Assembly: GCA_965197275.1 (NCBI GenBank)
Contig: CBDAMQ010000032.1
Span: forward strand, 310,001-374,000
Length of the DNA stretch: 64,000 nucleotides
Reading direction: 5' to 3'
From: DASCOT01 sp965197275
GTDB lineage: Bacteria > Acidobacteriota > UBA890 > WLXD01
The notes under the pieces were generated by a model. The model saw only the letters and a program-made list of their open reading frames with translations. It had not been told where the DNA came from and did no database searches. Positions 41,313 through 50,586 of this stretch are shown here, in pieces. The translations under genes and the position numbers were made by a program. Each line of letters begins with the position of its first letter. Within the stretch, counting starts at the first letter, position 1.

Positions 41313-42946
41313 TAGTCGGTCATCAGCGCTGATCGATCGGTGACGATCCGGTCAGCCAGACGGTTGAACGCGTGCTCGGTGGCGGTATCCTCGCCACCCC
41401 AGATCGGTACTCGGCGCCCGATCGAGGTGAGGGTGTCGTAGAGAATCAATCCAGCCAGCTTTCCCTGTCCAGAGCGGCCGGCGGCGAGGATCTGGCTCGG
41501 GTAGGCGGCCGATCCGGCGATCGGTAGCAGGCCCACTCCGAGAGCGATCCAGGGCACCGGGAGTCCCTGGAGCCGCGCCTGCGTCGCCCGCAACAGGGTG
41601 TAGGCCGTGCGTGCGCAGCTGCCGCCGAAGAGCAACCCGATCGGCACGGCCCATACAGGCAACACCGACAGATGGGCGAGCAGCGGCAGGGTCAGCCAGG
41701 TTACGGACTTGTACGCTGGCTTGAGCGCCATGTGGACGGCGAAGTCGGTGAGATAGGTCGAGTGCTCGTGTCCCGACAGGCGGCGCAGGTAGGCGCCCTC
41801 GCGGCGCCCGAGTTGCCCGCGCTGCGTCCACCGCCGCACACGACGAAGTGCATAGAAGCGGCCGATGCGGGCGCGGTAAGGCTGGGATGTAGCGAAGCGC
41901 CAGGCGCGGCTCACGACCCCGGCGACATCGACACCCTGCACGGCGCGTAGCGTCCGCCGGGCACCGGCAACGAGGCCTGCGGCCGCCGACCACGATCCGC
42001 GCCTGAGCTCGGAAGCGTGCCAGCGTAGCGGCCGATCCTGGTACCAACGCGCTTCGGCGGCGCTCACGCGTCCTCGTACCATGGCGCAGTGCAGGCTGCG
42101 GTCACGTCGTGGCAGCGATTTCCATTCGTATTGGGCGTCGCGCAGCTGCCAGGCCCATCGACGCAACCGGACAACGATGCCGCTGTCTCCCAGCGCTGCT
42201 TCGATCGCATCGGCATGCTCGTCTACGTAGGCGAGGAGCCGAGTCGGGTCGACGTCGTCGAACAACGGTCGGCCGAATCGGAAGCTACGTGGCAGGTAGT
42301 AGGTGAACAGCGGACGCGGGTCGGCCGGAAACAGAGCTGGCACGCCGGACTCGAGATCGATCCAGGCCCACCGCGTATGGCCGGCTGAGCGGCGGCCACG
42401 GCGGCGCTCGACTACGAGGAAGTTGTTGGCAGCTACCGGATTGCCGCGCCCCGCCTGCCAGACCAAGCCGTCAAAGCCGCTGGCGTCGAGGTGGTCTTGT
42501 AGCGGCCGCATGATCTCTTCGCGAAGCTCGGCCTGCTCGTGGTCGCGCGAGTCGGAGAACGGGTGGTGCAACGCTGCGGGATAGCCGTCGACGAACCGCG
42601 TGTGCAGCTCCCAGGCGCGTGCCGTCTGATTCCAGAGTACCCGCGTCGCATCAGCTACCTGCAACCGGTCGTTGAACCAGTAGCGCGCCAGCACAGCCAG
42701 AACACGTCGGCGATACAGAGCACAACGGACGGCAGGCCCGGACCATGAGTACGGATTCGGGGCCCCGAAGGCAACTTGATGCACCAGATCGGCGAGCGTA
42801 TCGCCGAGGAACAGCTTCACCGCCAGGGCACCGTCCGGGGTGTCCTGGCGGTACACGACGCCCGAGCGACCGCGACCCAGAAGTTGCCGCGCCGCTCGCT
42901 CCGCCGGCCTCTGTCGTTCCGGCTTCAACGACACTATTGCGCCCAA
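41312..42946 (-). CDS. Kinase-like protein with C-terminal membrane segments
   Basis: A 544-residue protein of unusual layout. The N-terminus resembles a protein-kinase P-loop: LLGRGRSGVVYR (about 22-33) followed by ALAVKLF (Lys about 44). Around residues 150-200 DASGFDGLVWQAGRGNPVAANN could stand for the catalytic loop and WAWIDLESG for the metal-binding Asp, with HEQAELREEI between. The middle is Arg/Trp-rich and helical. The C-terminal 130 residues include two or three membrane segments (WLTLPLLAHLSVLPVWAVP; WIALGVGLLPIAGS). I know no named family. Membrane-associated small-molecule or lipid kinase is one possibility; a pseudokinase is another. Transcribed alone on the minus strand. Confidence 0.6.
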   Translation of the reverse strand: MGAIVSLKPERQRPAERAARQLLGRGRSGVVYRQDTPDGALAVKLFLGDTLADLVHQVAFGAPNPYSWSGPAVRCALYRRRVLAVLARYWFNDRLQVADATRVLWNQTARAWELHTRFVDGYPAALHHPFSDSRDHEQAELREEIMRPLQDHLDASGFDGLVWQAGRGNPVAANNFLVVERRRGRRSAGHTRWAWIDLESGVPALFPADPRPLFTYYLPRSFRFGRPLFDDVDPTRLLAYVDEHADAIEAALGDSGIVVRLRRWAWQLRDAQYEWKSLPRRDRSLHCAMVRGRVSAAEARWYQDRPLRWHASELRRGSWSAAAGLVAGARRTLRAVQGVDVAGVVSRAWRFATSQPYRARIGRFYALRRVRRWTQRGQLGRREGAYLRRLSGHEHSTYLTDFAVHMALKPAYKSVTWLTLPLLAHLSVLPVWAVPIGLLFGGSCARTAYTLLRATQARLQGLPVPWIALGVGLLPIAGSAAYPSQILAAGRSGQGKLAGLILYDTLTSIGRRVPIWGGEDTATEHAFNRLADRIVTDRSALMTD

Positions 42947-43065
42947 GATAGACCCTCCAGCCTGAATTGTAAGGAGGGTGGCGGCGCAGTCCGAAGCCCT
43001 TTCGGACGAGTGGCACTAGTGCGCCGTAGCGATGTGCAACGACTCGTTGCCACGGAAGGCTGACG
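42947..43065. promoter_or_regulatory. Gap with two stem-forming inverted repeats
   Basis: Between the cytochrome c stop and the kinase-like start (both minus) lie GTCCGAA-GCCCT-TTCGGAC (42989-43007), a 7-bp stem with a 5-base loop, and ACCCTCC (42952-42958) with GGAGGGT (42973-42979). The first is well placed to end the sulfite dehydrogenase-cytochrome operon although no T-run follows. The second lies just before the kinase-like start and includes its possible ribosome site, so it might sequester translation. Confidence 0.4.
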
Positions 43066-43440
43066 TTAACGATGCAGATCGATCTCGGCCGCGAGCTCGG
43101 GCGTGAGCTCGACATCCGGTGCGCTATAGCCGTGCTGAACGAGCATGTAGGCGGTGATGTCCCAATAGTCGCGTTCCGCCAAGCTGCCCTCGCCAGCGTA
43201 GGGCATGAACTTGCGGTTGTACTCGAAAAGACCGGCGGCGGTCTCGTAGCTGCGCAACACTGCCGGCGACAGCCGCGAGCCGATGCCGTCCCCGGAGTCG
43301 TGGCACTGGAAGCAGTACCGTGTATACAGCTTGCTACCGCGATCGACGTCGGGGTAGCGCGTACTCCCGCACGCCAGCAGCATGACGCCTGCCCAGGCCG
43401 CGATCCCCGAGAGCGTCAGCGCCCGGCGCGCTGCCGTCAT
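43066..43440 (-). CDS. Class I cytochrome c lipoprotein
   Basis: A 124-residue monohaem cytochrome c. Leader and lipobox GVMLLACGS put a lipidated Cys at residue 24. The haem site is YCFQCHDSG (Cys43, Cys46, His47), and the axial Met is likely in YNRKFMPYAGEG. The gene starts within the stop of the molybdoenzyme gene (ATGA overlap) and is surely its electron acceptor, as SorB or SoxD-type cytochromes are for sulfite dehydrogenases. Confidence 0.88.
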   Translation of the reverse strand: MTAARRALTLSGIAAWAGVMLLACGSTRYPDVDRGSKLYTRYCFQCHDSGDGIGSRLSPAVLRSYETAAGLFEYNRKFMPYAGEGSLAERDYWDITAYMLVQHGYSAPDVELTPELAAEIDLHR

Positions 43441-44717
43441 GCCACCGAGATGGGGTGCGGCAGCGGCAGGTTGAACAGGTACCCCTTTTCGTTGAACGGG
43501 ATCTCGTCCGGCTGGGTGTTTCGCTCCTCGTCGGTAGCGCGGGTGGTCAGCGTGTGCGCGCCACTCGATGCCATCCACTCGATCTCGAAACGTGCCCACG
43601 AGTAGCGCATCAGCGGATCGAGCAGCCGCGCCTCGGACCATGTCAGGCCATCGTCGAGGCTCCACTCCACGCGCGCGATCGGGGCGCGCGGCGAGTATGC
43701 GAAGCCGCGCAGGCGGGCCTCGCCGGGACTCAGACGCGCCGGCCACGGCAACGCCAGCACGCTCTTGATCGACTGCAGGGTAGCCGGCTGGCCAAGTGCC
43801 TCCCCCTCGGGCGGGTAGTCGTCGCCGATCAGCACGTAGGAGGTAGTGTTGTTGCGGCTCCAGACCTTCTCGGTGGAAACGACAATGCGACCGAGCCACT
43901 TGATATTGGTGCTTCCGACCCAGCCGGGCACAACAGCGCGCAGCGGATGACCGTGATCCGGCGGCAGCGCTGCACCGTTCATTCGATCCGCCAGCAACGT
44001 GTCGGGGTCGAGCGCCTTGGCGATCGGCAGGGGTCGCCGAAAGCCCCCTTCTGGAGAATCGCCGTCCAGTCCGATGAGCTGGACGTCGACGGCGTTATCG
44101 CGCAGCCCGGCGAGTCGAAGCACCTCGCCCAGGGGCACACCGACCCATTCGGCCATGCCGCCGCCGCCGCGGCCCCATTGTGTTCCGGTGGCCGTCTGCC
44201 CCAGCAGCAACTCGAAGAACGATCGCTGGTTGCCGCCGCACTCGATGTAGGCGAAGACGCTGCGGCGCGGCAACGCTCCTAGCTGATCGAGCGTCAGGTC
44301 CATCGGGTTGTCGACCCCCGGACCCTCTACCCGCAACGAGTAGCCGTCGGGGTCTACGGCGATACTGGAGGAGTTGTTGCGCACGAAGAAGTCGGCAGCC
44401 GGCGTGAGAAGAGAATCGAGGCGGTCGATGCGGGCTTCGAGATTGCGCGCGCCGTGGGGAATGAACTCGGTAGTGTCCTTGAAGAAGTTGCTCGCTGGCG
44501 CGTTCCCCGAGGCCGATGTGGCGCTGTTGCCCTCGGGCGCGGCGCAGGCCGCCAGGAACCCGCCCGCGGCCCCGGCCGCCACCAGCCGCATGAAGCGACG
44601 GCGGTCGACTCCGTAGCGAGAGCACGAGGCCCCAAGCCTCTCCAGTAACTCGCGTGCCTCAGGGCTGTCGGCGGGTGGAAGCGGTGGGTGACGGTTGGGC
44701 ATCGCTGGCCTCAGCAA
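43437..44717 (-). CDS. Sulfite oxidase-family molybdopterin oxidoreductase (SorA/SoxC-like)
   Basis: A 426-residue molybdoenzyme. A Tat-type signal with RRRFMRLVAAGAAGGFLAAC (about residues 39-58) exports the folded protein. The molybdenum-ligand Cys is in YIECGGNQRSFF (Cys160), with GMAEWVGVPLGEVLRLAGL, HPLRAVVPGWVG and WLGRIVVSTE as further sulfite oxidase fold motifs. The C-terminal 110 residues are the Ig-like dimerisation domain (IARVEWSLDDGLTWSEARL). It would oxidise sulfite or a related substrate in the periplasm, passing electrons to the cytochrome c next to it. Substrate cannot be fixed: SoxC, SorA and other family members look alike. No other sox genes are near. Confidence 0.87.
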   Translation of the reverse strand: MLRPAMPNRHPPLPPADSPEARELLERLGASCSRYGVDRRRFMRLVAAGAAGGFLAACAAPEGNSATSASGNAPASNFFKDTTEFIPHGARNLEARIDRLDSLLTPAADFFVRNNSSSIAVDPDGYSLRVEGPGVDNPMDLTLDQLGALPRRSVFAYIECGGNQRSFFELLLGQTATGTQWGRGGGGMAEWVGVPLGEVLRLAGLRDNAVDVQLIGLDGDSPEGGFRRPLPIAKALDPDTLLADRMNGAALPPDHGHPLRAVVPGWVGSTNIKWLGRIVVSTEKVWSRNNTTSYVLIGDDYPPEGEALGQPATLQSIKSVLALPWPARLSPGEARLRGFAYSPRAPIARVEWSLDDGLTWSEARLLDPLMRYSWARFEIEWMASSGAHTLTTRATDEERNTQPDEIPFNEKGYLFNLPLPHPISVA

Positions 44718-44804
44718 TCAAGGGCACTCTCGATTGTCGTTACAGGCTGTCGCCGCGGCGACTGTAGCAGAGCGTCGGATTCTCCGGCTTGGCCGTGCGT
44801 CGCG

Positions 44805-45542
44805 TCAGCCTTGACCACAAGTGGAGAACACCTCCGAATAGCGCACTTTCGGCGGGCGATCGCGCCCTGGCGGCGCCGCGAACGACTTGTCCTGTGCCGC
44901 TTTGGTGTCGGTGACTACGAGTCGAAACACCAAGCGCGAACGCGTCGTGTACTCCACACCGAAGAAACCGTTCTGCTCACACAGGTCGAGAATCCGTACA
45001 GTGACCGCTACGCGGTCGTCGCCGAATGCGAAGGAGCGCTCATCGTCGTCACTACCCTCGAGCGGCCGCGCGGCGGTCTGGCTCGGGCCCCAGCGGATGC
45101 GCACGGTGAACCGGCTGTCGAGAAAACAGGCGGTGGTCGCATCGGCGCGACAGGCCGGCGTCGAGGCGATCGGGATGGCGTCGGGCGGCGCTGAACATGC
45201 TGTCTCGCTCCACGGCCCGGCTGCGTCGGAGGTAGCAGCGCGGACCCGGATCCGACACCGTCCGACGCGCATCTGCAGCACCCGCAGCCTGGTTTCCGGG
45301 CCGCGATGAATTGGTCGCCAGGAGCCGTCACCGCGATCCTCGACTTCGTAGCTGAGCGCCGCAGCGAGGTCGTCGGAGAGCTCCTCCGGTGCGTCCCAGC
45401 TAACGACGTAGCCTTGACCGTCGGCGCCGGCTCTGAAGCTCAAGTTGCGCACTGCCCCGAGCGACTGGGCGTTCGCCGGAGTCGCCGCCAGCGCCACCGC
45501 ACAACCGGCCGCCGCCAGACTCACCACGCTGGGTAGTTGCAC
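44805..45542 (-). CDS. Secreted protein with Fn3-like and LDSRF-type domains
   Basis: A 245-residue protein from GTG 45542, where a signal peptide (VVSLAAAGCAVALAATPANAQ) begins; further upstream starts would bury it. The N-terminal part (LSFRAGADGQGYVVSWDAPEELS...YEVEDRGDGSW) has fibronectin-type III character. The C-terminal part has ACFLDSRFTVRIRW, later ILDLCEQNGFFGVEYT and RLVFRLVVTDTK, matching a domain I have seen in many secreted proteins beginning with a Cys-x-L-D-S-R-F motif. Function unknown; extracellular adhesion or carbohydrate binding would be guesses. Confidence 0.65.
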   Translation of the reverse strand: MQLPSVVSLAAAGCAVALAATPANAQSLGAVRNLSFRAGADGQGYVVSWDAPEELSDDLAAALSYEVEDRGDGSWRPIHRGPETRLRVLQMRVGRCRIRVRAATSDAAGPWSETACSAPPDAIPIASTPACRADATTACFLDSRFTVRIRWGPSQTAARPLEGSDDDERSFAFGDDRVAVTVRILDLCEQNGFFGVEYTTRSRLVFRLVVTDTKAAQDKSFAAPPGRDRPPKVRYSEVFSTCGQG

Positions 45543-45822
45543 GCGTATCTCCAGTTGATCTTCGCCGGATGTTCCGTCTCGGCAATCTCCGCCCCTTTCT
45601 AGCCAGTTGCCGGGGCGTGATGCAAGGCCTGGACGCTCGGTCACCGACCATTGGAGGCGAGGCAGCGGCCGGTCACCGTTCGCAGCGACCATACGCTCGG
45701 CGGGCCCTTGGTCGATGACACGATAGCTCCGATAATCGATGCTCACGTCAGGCTACGCACCCGGGTGGGGATCCCGGAGCAAGGACTCGTCGCCCGGGTG
45801 CGATCCTCCTCCAGAGGCAACG

Positions 45823-47727
45823 ATGACCGGACCGACGAACGCTGCGCCCGCATCCGACCGCACCCTCAGGCGCCTGGGGATCTTGCTGGTGGCAGTGCTC
45901 GCCGCCCTGGCGACGTTCGATCTCATGCGTGGCAGGGGCGGCCGTGCGTGGGTCGTGGGAAGCGCCGCGACCGCTACCAGCGCGCGCGTCGATAGCTCGA
46001 ATGCGACCGCGACGTTGTTCCGGGGCGTGCGCCTGTTCGACGGAGACACCGCCCACCCCACGGCGGACGTGCTTGTTCGAGATGGCATCGTGGCCTCGGT
46101 TGGCGACCGCATAGAGGCTCCGAGCGGTGCAGAGGTCATCGACGGGGAGGGTATGACCCTGATGCCGGGGATGATTGACGCGCATGCGCACGTCTTCGGC
46201 CCGGTGCTGCGGACCGCGCTGATGCTCGGGGTGACCACCGAGCTCGACATGTTTACCGAACCCAACGGTGCTGCGGTCCTGCGTACCGAGCAGGCTAACG
46301 GCGAGGCCCTGGACCGTGCCGATCTGTTCTCCGCCGGCATCCTGGCGACCGCGCCCGGCGGGCACGGTACCGAGTACGGCATGGAGATCCCGACGCTCAC
46401 GACGCCCGAGGAGGCGGACGACTTCGTGCAGGCGCGCGTTGACGAGGGATCCGACTATCTCAAGATCATCCGCACAGACGCCTCTTCGAGCCGCTTCAGA
46501 ACCCTCGATTTTCCAACCATCAGAGCGCTCATCGATGCAGCACATGCGCGCGATCTGCTTGCCGTGGTTCACGTCGGTACCGAGGCGGATGCTAGGGCGG
46601 CGGTCGAGTCCGGCGCCGACGGGATCGTTCACGTGTTCTATGACCAGTCGGCCTCGGCAGAAGCCGTCGAGCTGATCCGGCAACACGGCGCGTTCGTCAC
46701 GCCGACGCTTACCGTACTCGAGAGCGCATCCGGCTCGCTTGGCGGAGCCGAGCTTGCCGCCGACGATCGGCTGGCCCCCTACCTGAGCGCCAACGAGCGC
46801 TCCGGGCTCGAAACCGGGTTCCCGGCGGGCGTGTTCAGCGCCAGCGCTCTCGACAACGGCATGGCGTCGGTGGCGGCTCTCCATCAGGCCGGCGTGCGCC
46901 TGCTGGCGGGCACCGACGCGCCCAATCCCGGCACCGCTCACGGTGCCAGCCTTCATCGTGAGCTCGTCCTGCTCGTGCGGGCGGGTTTGAGCCCGGTCGA
47001 GGCGCTGGCCGCGGCGACGTCCGGACCTGCCGATGCTTTCGGGCTCGACGACCGCGGGCGCATCCGCGCCGGGCTCCGCGCCGACCTCCTGCTCGTTCGC
47101 GGCGACCCCACCAGCGACGTCACTGCGACGCGCGACATCGTCGCGGTGTGGAAGCTCGGCGTGCGCGCTGATCGCGATGCCTATCGTGACGAGGTTACTG
47201 CGGCATCGGCACCCGCGGCGCGCCCGGACGTCGGCGCGGGACTGGTGGCGAACTTCGATACCGGCGAGCTGGACAGTGCGTTCGGTTCCGGCTGGATGGT
47301 TTCCACTGACGCGCTCGTCGGCGGCGGCTCCACTGCGGAGACGACCGTGCTCGACAGCGGAGCCGCCGGTACATCAGGATCGCTGCGCGTCGACGGAATC
47401 ATCGCCGCCTCAGGGCCGGCGGCATGGGCCGGCGCCATGTGGTTTCCGGGACCGCAGCAGTTTCAGCCGGCGGATCTTTCGGGCTTTCAGGGAATCACCT
47501 TCTGGGCGCGGGGCGACGGCGCGACGCACATGGTGATGTTGTTTGCGCAGAACCTGGGGCAGCTTCCGAGCATGACGAGCTTCGCGCCCGGCGAACAGTG
47601 GCAGGAGGTGCGGCTTTCCTTCGGCGACTTCGCCGGGCTGGATCCAGCAGGCCTGCAGGGGGTGCTGTTTACCGGCGCCGGCGAGGGCGAGTTCCAGTTC
47701 GAGGTCGACGAGATCAGCTTTTGGTAG
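45823..47727 (+). CDS. Amidohydrolase with C-terminal CIA30-like/carbohydrate-binding domain
   Basis: A 634-residue protein with an N-terminal signal or membrane anchor (LGILLVAVLAALATFDLM, about 17-34). Residues 60-440 form an amidohydrolase barrel: metal site LMPGMIDAHAHVFG, a Lys (YLKIIRTD) and His (AVVHVGTEAD) ligands, and the late Asp in LAGTDAPNPGTAHG. This is the imidazolonepropionase/prolidase-like group. Residues 470-634 are a beta-sandwich starting FDTGELDSAFGSGWM and including FQGITFWARGDG, like CIA30/NADH:ubiquinone intermediate-associated or carbohydrate-binding domains. The combination is periplasmic or extracellular. Substrate unknown. ATG 45823 is preferred because the signal follows. 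Confidence 0.85.
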   Translation: MTGPTNAAPASDRTLRRLGILLVAVLAALATFDLMRGRGGRAWVVGSAATATSARVDSSNATATLFRGVRLFDGDTAHPTADVLVRDGIVASVGDRIEAPSGAEVIDGEGMTLMPGMIDAHAHVFGPVLRTALMLGVTTELDMFTEPNGAAVLRTEQANGEALDRADLFSAGILATAPGGHGTEYGMEIPTLTTPEEADDFVQARVDEGSDYLKIIRTDASSSRFRTLDFPTIRALIDAAHARDLLAVVHVGTEADARAAVESGADGIVHVFYDQSASAEAVELIRQHGAFVTPTLTVLESASGSLGGAELAADDRLAPYLSANERSGLETGFPAGVFSASALDNGMASVAALHQAGVRLLAGTDAPNPGTAHGASLHRELVLLVRAGLSPVEALAAATSGPADAFGLDDRGRIRAGLRADLLLVRGDPTSDVTATRDIVAVWKLGVRADRDAYRDEVTAASAPAARPDVGAGLVANFDTGELDSAFGSGWMVSTDALVGGGSTAETTVLDSGAAGTSGSLRVDGIIAASGPAAWAGAMWFPGPQQFQPADLSGFQGITFWARGDGATHMVMLFAQNLGQLPSMTSFAPGEQWQEVRLSFGDFAGLDPAGLQGVLFTGAGEGEFQFEVDEISFW

Positions 47728-47835
47728 GTCGACTGGGCACCCACTTCCGACTGGCGCCGAGGTGTCCAACAGATACGAGATGGTACCTTCGCCCTAGATC
47801 CCGCCTTCCCGGTCCCCGATTTCGAGAAGACAACC

Positions 47836-50586
47836 ATGTGGGCCCGCTACTATGGGGGCGCTGCCGGCCTGGCGCTGGCGGTGCTGTTCGCGCTCGTCTT
47901 GCTGGCGCCTCCAGGGGCTCGGTCGCTCGACCGGGGGTCGTTCGTCAACTGGGAATCGCCACACGTCCACCCGCTCGATCTGAGCTCTGACGGCAACACG
48001 CTGGCGGCGGTGAACACCGCGGCCAATCGTGTTGAGCTGTTCGATGTAGCCGGCAGGAAGCCTGTACTTCGGGGCTCTGTTTTCGTCGGCCTCGATCCGG
48101 TCTCGGTGCGGTTTCGCAACGACGACGAGATCTGGGTCGTCAACCACATCTCGGACACCGTCAGCGTCGTCGACGTCACCACTTTGCGCTTGCGGGCGAC
48201 GGTGCAGGTCGAGGACGAGCCGACTGACGTGGTCTTTGCCGGCACCCCGGAACGCGCCTTCGTGTCCTGTTCGCAGGCGAACCACGTCCTGGTCCTCAAC
48301 CCGAAGAAGCTCGAGGCCAGGGGCCGAGTGCTCGAGATCGATGCGGAGGACCCGCGCGCCATGGCCGTCAGCCCGGACGGCGACACCGTGTATGTGGCGG
48401 TGTTCGAGTCGGGGAACGGGTCGACGGCGCTCGGCGGCGGTCTCGACGGCGACCTGTCTGGGATCGGGGTGATCCCGCTGAACGTCGTCAGCGACCCGGA
48501 CGGTCCGTACGCCGGACAGAATCCTCCGCCGAACGCCGGCAGCGCTTTCGAGCTGCGGATTGCCGCCGGCCTGCCGCCGCCGCCGCCCGTCGCCTTGATC
48601 GTCAAGAAAAACGGTAACGGCCGTTGGTTCGACGACAACGACGGCGACTGGACCGAGTTGGTCAGTGGGTCGCTTTCCGAGCGCTCCGGTCGTCCGCGAG
48701 GCTGGGACGTGATTGACCACGACGTGGCCATCATCGATGCCGAGAGTTTGAAGGTGAGCTACGTCGACCGGCTGATGAACGCCAACATGGCGCTGGCGGT
48801 CAACCCGGTCAGCAGTGAGATTGTCGTAGTGGGCACCGACGGTACCAACGAGGTGCGCTTCGAGCCGGTCCTCAATGGCCGTTTCCTGCGCGTGAACGCC
48901 GCCATCGCCGACGGCACGGGTCGCAGACGCGCCGAGGTCGTCGACCTCAACCCGCACCTCGACTACACGACCTCGACGGTTGCCAAACAGCAGCGTGAGC
49001 GCTCGATCGGAGACCCGCGCGCGATTGTCTGGAGTGCCGACGGTACCGAGGCCTGGGTTGCGGGTATGGGCTCGAACAACCTCATTCGTATCGACGCTGG
49101 CGGTGCACGCCTCGGAAACTCCATCGAGGTGGATCAGGGGCCTACGGGGCTGGCGCTAGATCTCACCGGCGAGCGCCTGTACGTGCTCAATCGCTTCAGC
49201 GCCACGATCCCGGTGGTCGATACGACGACCCGCCGGCAAACGCAGCGCGTCGCCCTGTTCGATCCGACACCCTCGGCGATCAAGAAGGGGCGCCCCTTCT
49301 TGTACGACACCCACGCCACCTCCGGGCTCGGCCACGTCGCCTGCGCCTCGTGCCATCTCGACGCCCGCACCGACCGGCTGGCGTGGGATCTCGGAGCGCC
49401 GGACGGCAGTCTGAAGACTCTCGAGGACCAGAACACTTCGCTCGTGCCGCTCGACGAGTTCATGCCCTGGCATCCGATGAAGGGTCCGATGACGACGCAG
49501 ACGTTGCAGGACATTATCGGCATGGAGCCGCACCACTGGCGTGGCGATCGCGACGGAATCGAAGAGTTCAACGATGCTTTTATGGTGTTGCTCGGCGACG
49601 ACAAACGTCTGAAGCGAAAGGAGATGCAACAGTTCGAGAATTTCCTGGCCACCATCAGCATCCCGCCCAACCCCTTCCGCGAGATGGACAACTCGCTACC
49701 GAGCCGCTTGGTACTGGATGGCCACTACCGGACCGGCCGATTCGGCAATGCCGGCCAGCGGCTGCCGGCTGGCAACGCGCGCCGCGGGCTCGAGCTGTTC
49801 CAGGATTTGACCCGGGCCCTCGACGGTAACTTGCTGGCCTGCGCCACCTGCCACACGTTGCCCACCGGCGCCGGAACCCCGTTCCGCCGCGTCGATCTGA
49901 GCTTTGAAGCGATTCCGGTCGGCCCACGCGGGGAGCAGCACCTGGCGCTGATTGGCAACGACGCCTCCGTGCAGCGTGGTTTCAAGGTGCCGCAGTTGCG
50001 CACGCTCTACGACAAGGTCGGTATGACCACCGCCAAGAAGCTCAGCCGATCCGGTTTCGGCGTGCTGCATGACGGCTCGGTGGACTCGGTCGAGAGGTTT
50101 ATCAGCGCCGATGTCTTCGATGTGCAGAGCGATCAGGAGGTCGCTGACCTGGTGGCGCTCATGCTTGCTTTCTCTGGCTCCGACTTGCAGCCTTCGCTGA
50201 CGACGCCGCCGGGATCGCTGAGCAACGACACCCACGCGGCGGTAGGCAGACAGGCGACGATCCGTCGATCGAGCGGTCAGCGGGAGCTCATAGGCAGCTT
50301 GGTGGCGCTGGCAGACGCCGGCGTTGTCGAGCTGATCGCCAAGTCACAGCAGGACGGCATCGAGCGCGGTTGGGTCTACGACGCATCGAGCCAGCGATTC
50401 CTGTCCGATTCGACCGCCGATGATCCGCTGACGCTTGCTGCCCTGAAGCGATTGGCGGCGACCGGAAGCGAGGTCACCTTTACCTGCGTGCCGTCCGGCT
50501 CCGGCGTGCGGCTGGGGATCGACCGCGATGAAGACGGTCAGCGTGACTTCGACGAGCTGGGAGCTCGTCGCGCGGCCGGCAGATGA
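47836..50586 (+). CDS. YVTN beta-propeller protein with dihaem cytochrome domain
   Basis: A 916-residue exported protein (signal AGLALAVLFALVLLAPPG). Residues 35-480 are a YVTN/WD40-like beta-propeller, with repeats such as SSDGNTLAAVNTAANRVELF, VNHISDTVSVVDVTTLRL and MAVSPDGDTVYVAVFES. Residues 490-780 contain two haem sites, CASCH (about 503) and CATCH (about 669), in a layout related to dihaem cytochrome c peroxidase/MauG-like proteins. Similar proteins are found beside copper- or PQQ-type oxidases, but the partner here is unclear. The next gene overlaps its stop (ATGA). Confidence 0.85.
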   Translation: MWARYYGGAAGLALAVLFALVLLAPPGARSLDRGSFVNWESPHVHPLDLSSDGNTLAAVNTAANRVELFDVAGRKPVLRGSVFVGLDPVSVRFRNDDEIWVVNHISDTVSVVDVTTLRLRATVQVEDEPTDVVFAGTPERAFVSCSQANHVLVLNPKKLEARGRVLEIDAEDPRAMAVSPDGDTVYVAVFESGNGSTALGGGLDGDLSGIGVIPLNVVSDPDGPYAGQNPPPNAGSAFELRIAAGLPPPPPVALIVKKNGNGRWFDDNDGDWTELVSGSLSERSGRPRGWDVIDHDVAIIDAESLKVSYVDRLMNANMALAVNPVSSEIVVVGTDGTNEVRFEPVLNGRFLRVNAAIADGTGRRRAEVVDLNPHLDYTTSTVAKQQRERSIGDPRAIVWSADGTEAWVAGMGSNNLIRIDAGGARLGNSIEVDQGPTGLALDLTGERLYVLNRFSATIPVVDTTTRRQTQRVALFDPTPSAIKKGRPFLYDTHATSGLGHVACASCHLDARTDRLAWDLGAPDGSLKTLEDQNTSLVPLDEFMPWHPMKGPMTTQTLQDIIGMEPHHWRGDRDGIEEFNDAFMVLLGDDKRLKRKEMQQFENFLATISIPPNPFREMDNSLPSRLVLDGHYRTGRFGNAGQRLPAGNARRGLELFQDLTRALDGNLLACATCHTLPTGAGTPFRRVDLSFEAIPVGPRGEQHLALIGNDASVQRGFKVPQLRTLYDKVGMTTAKKLSRSGFGVLHDGSVDSVERFISADVFDVQSDQEVADLVALMLAFSGSDLQPSLTTPPGSLSNDTHAAVGRQATIRRSSGQRELIGSLVALADAGVVELIAKSQQDGIERGWVYDASSQRFLSDSTADDPLTLAALKRLAATGSEVTFTCVPSGSGVRLGIDRDEDGQRDFDELGARRAAGR

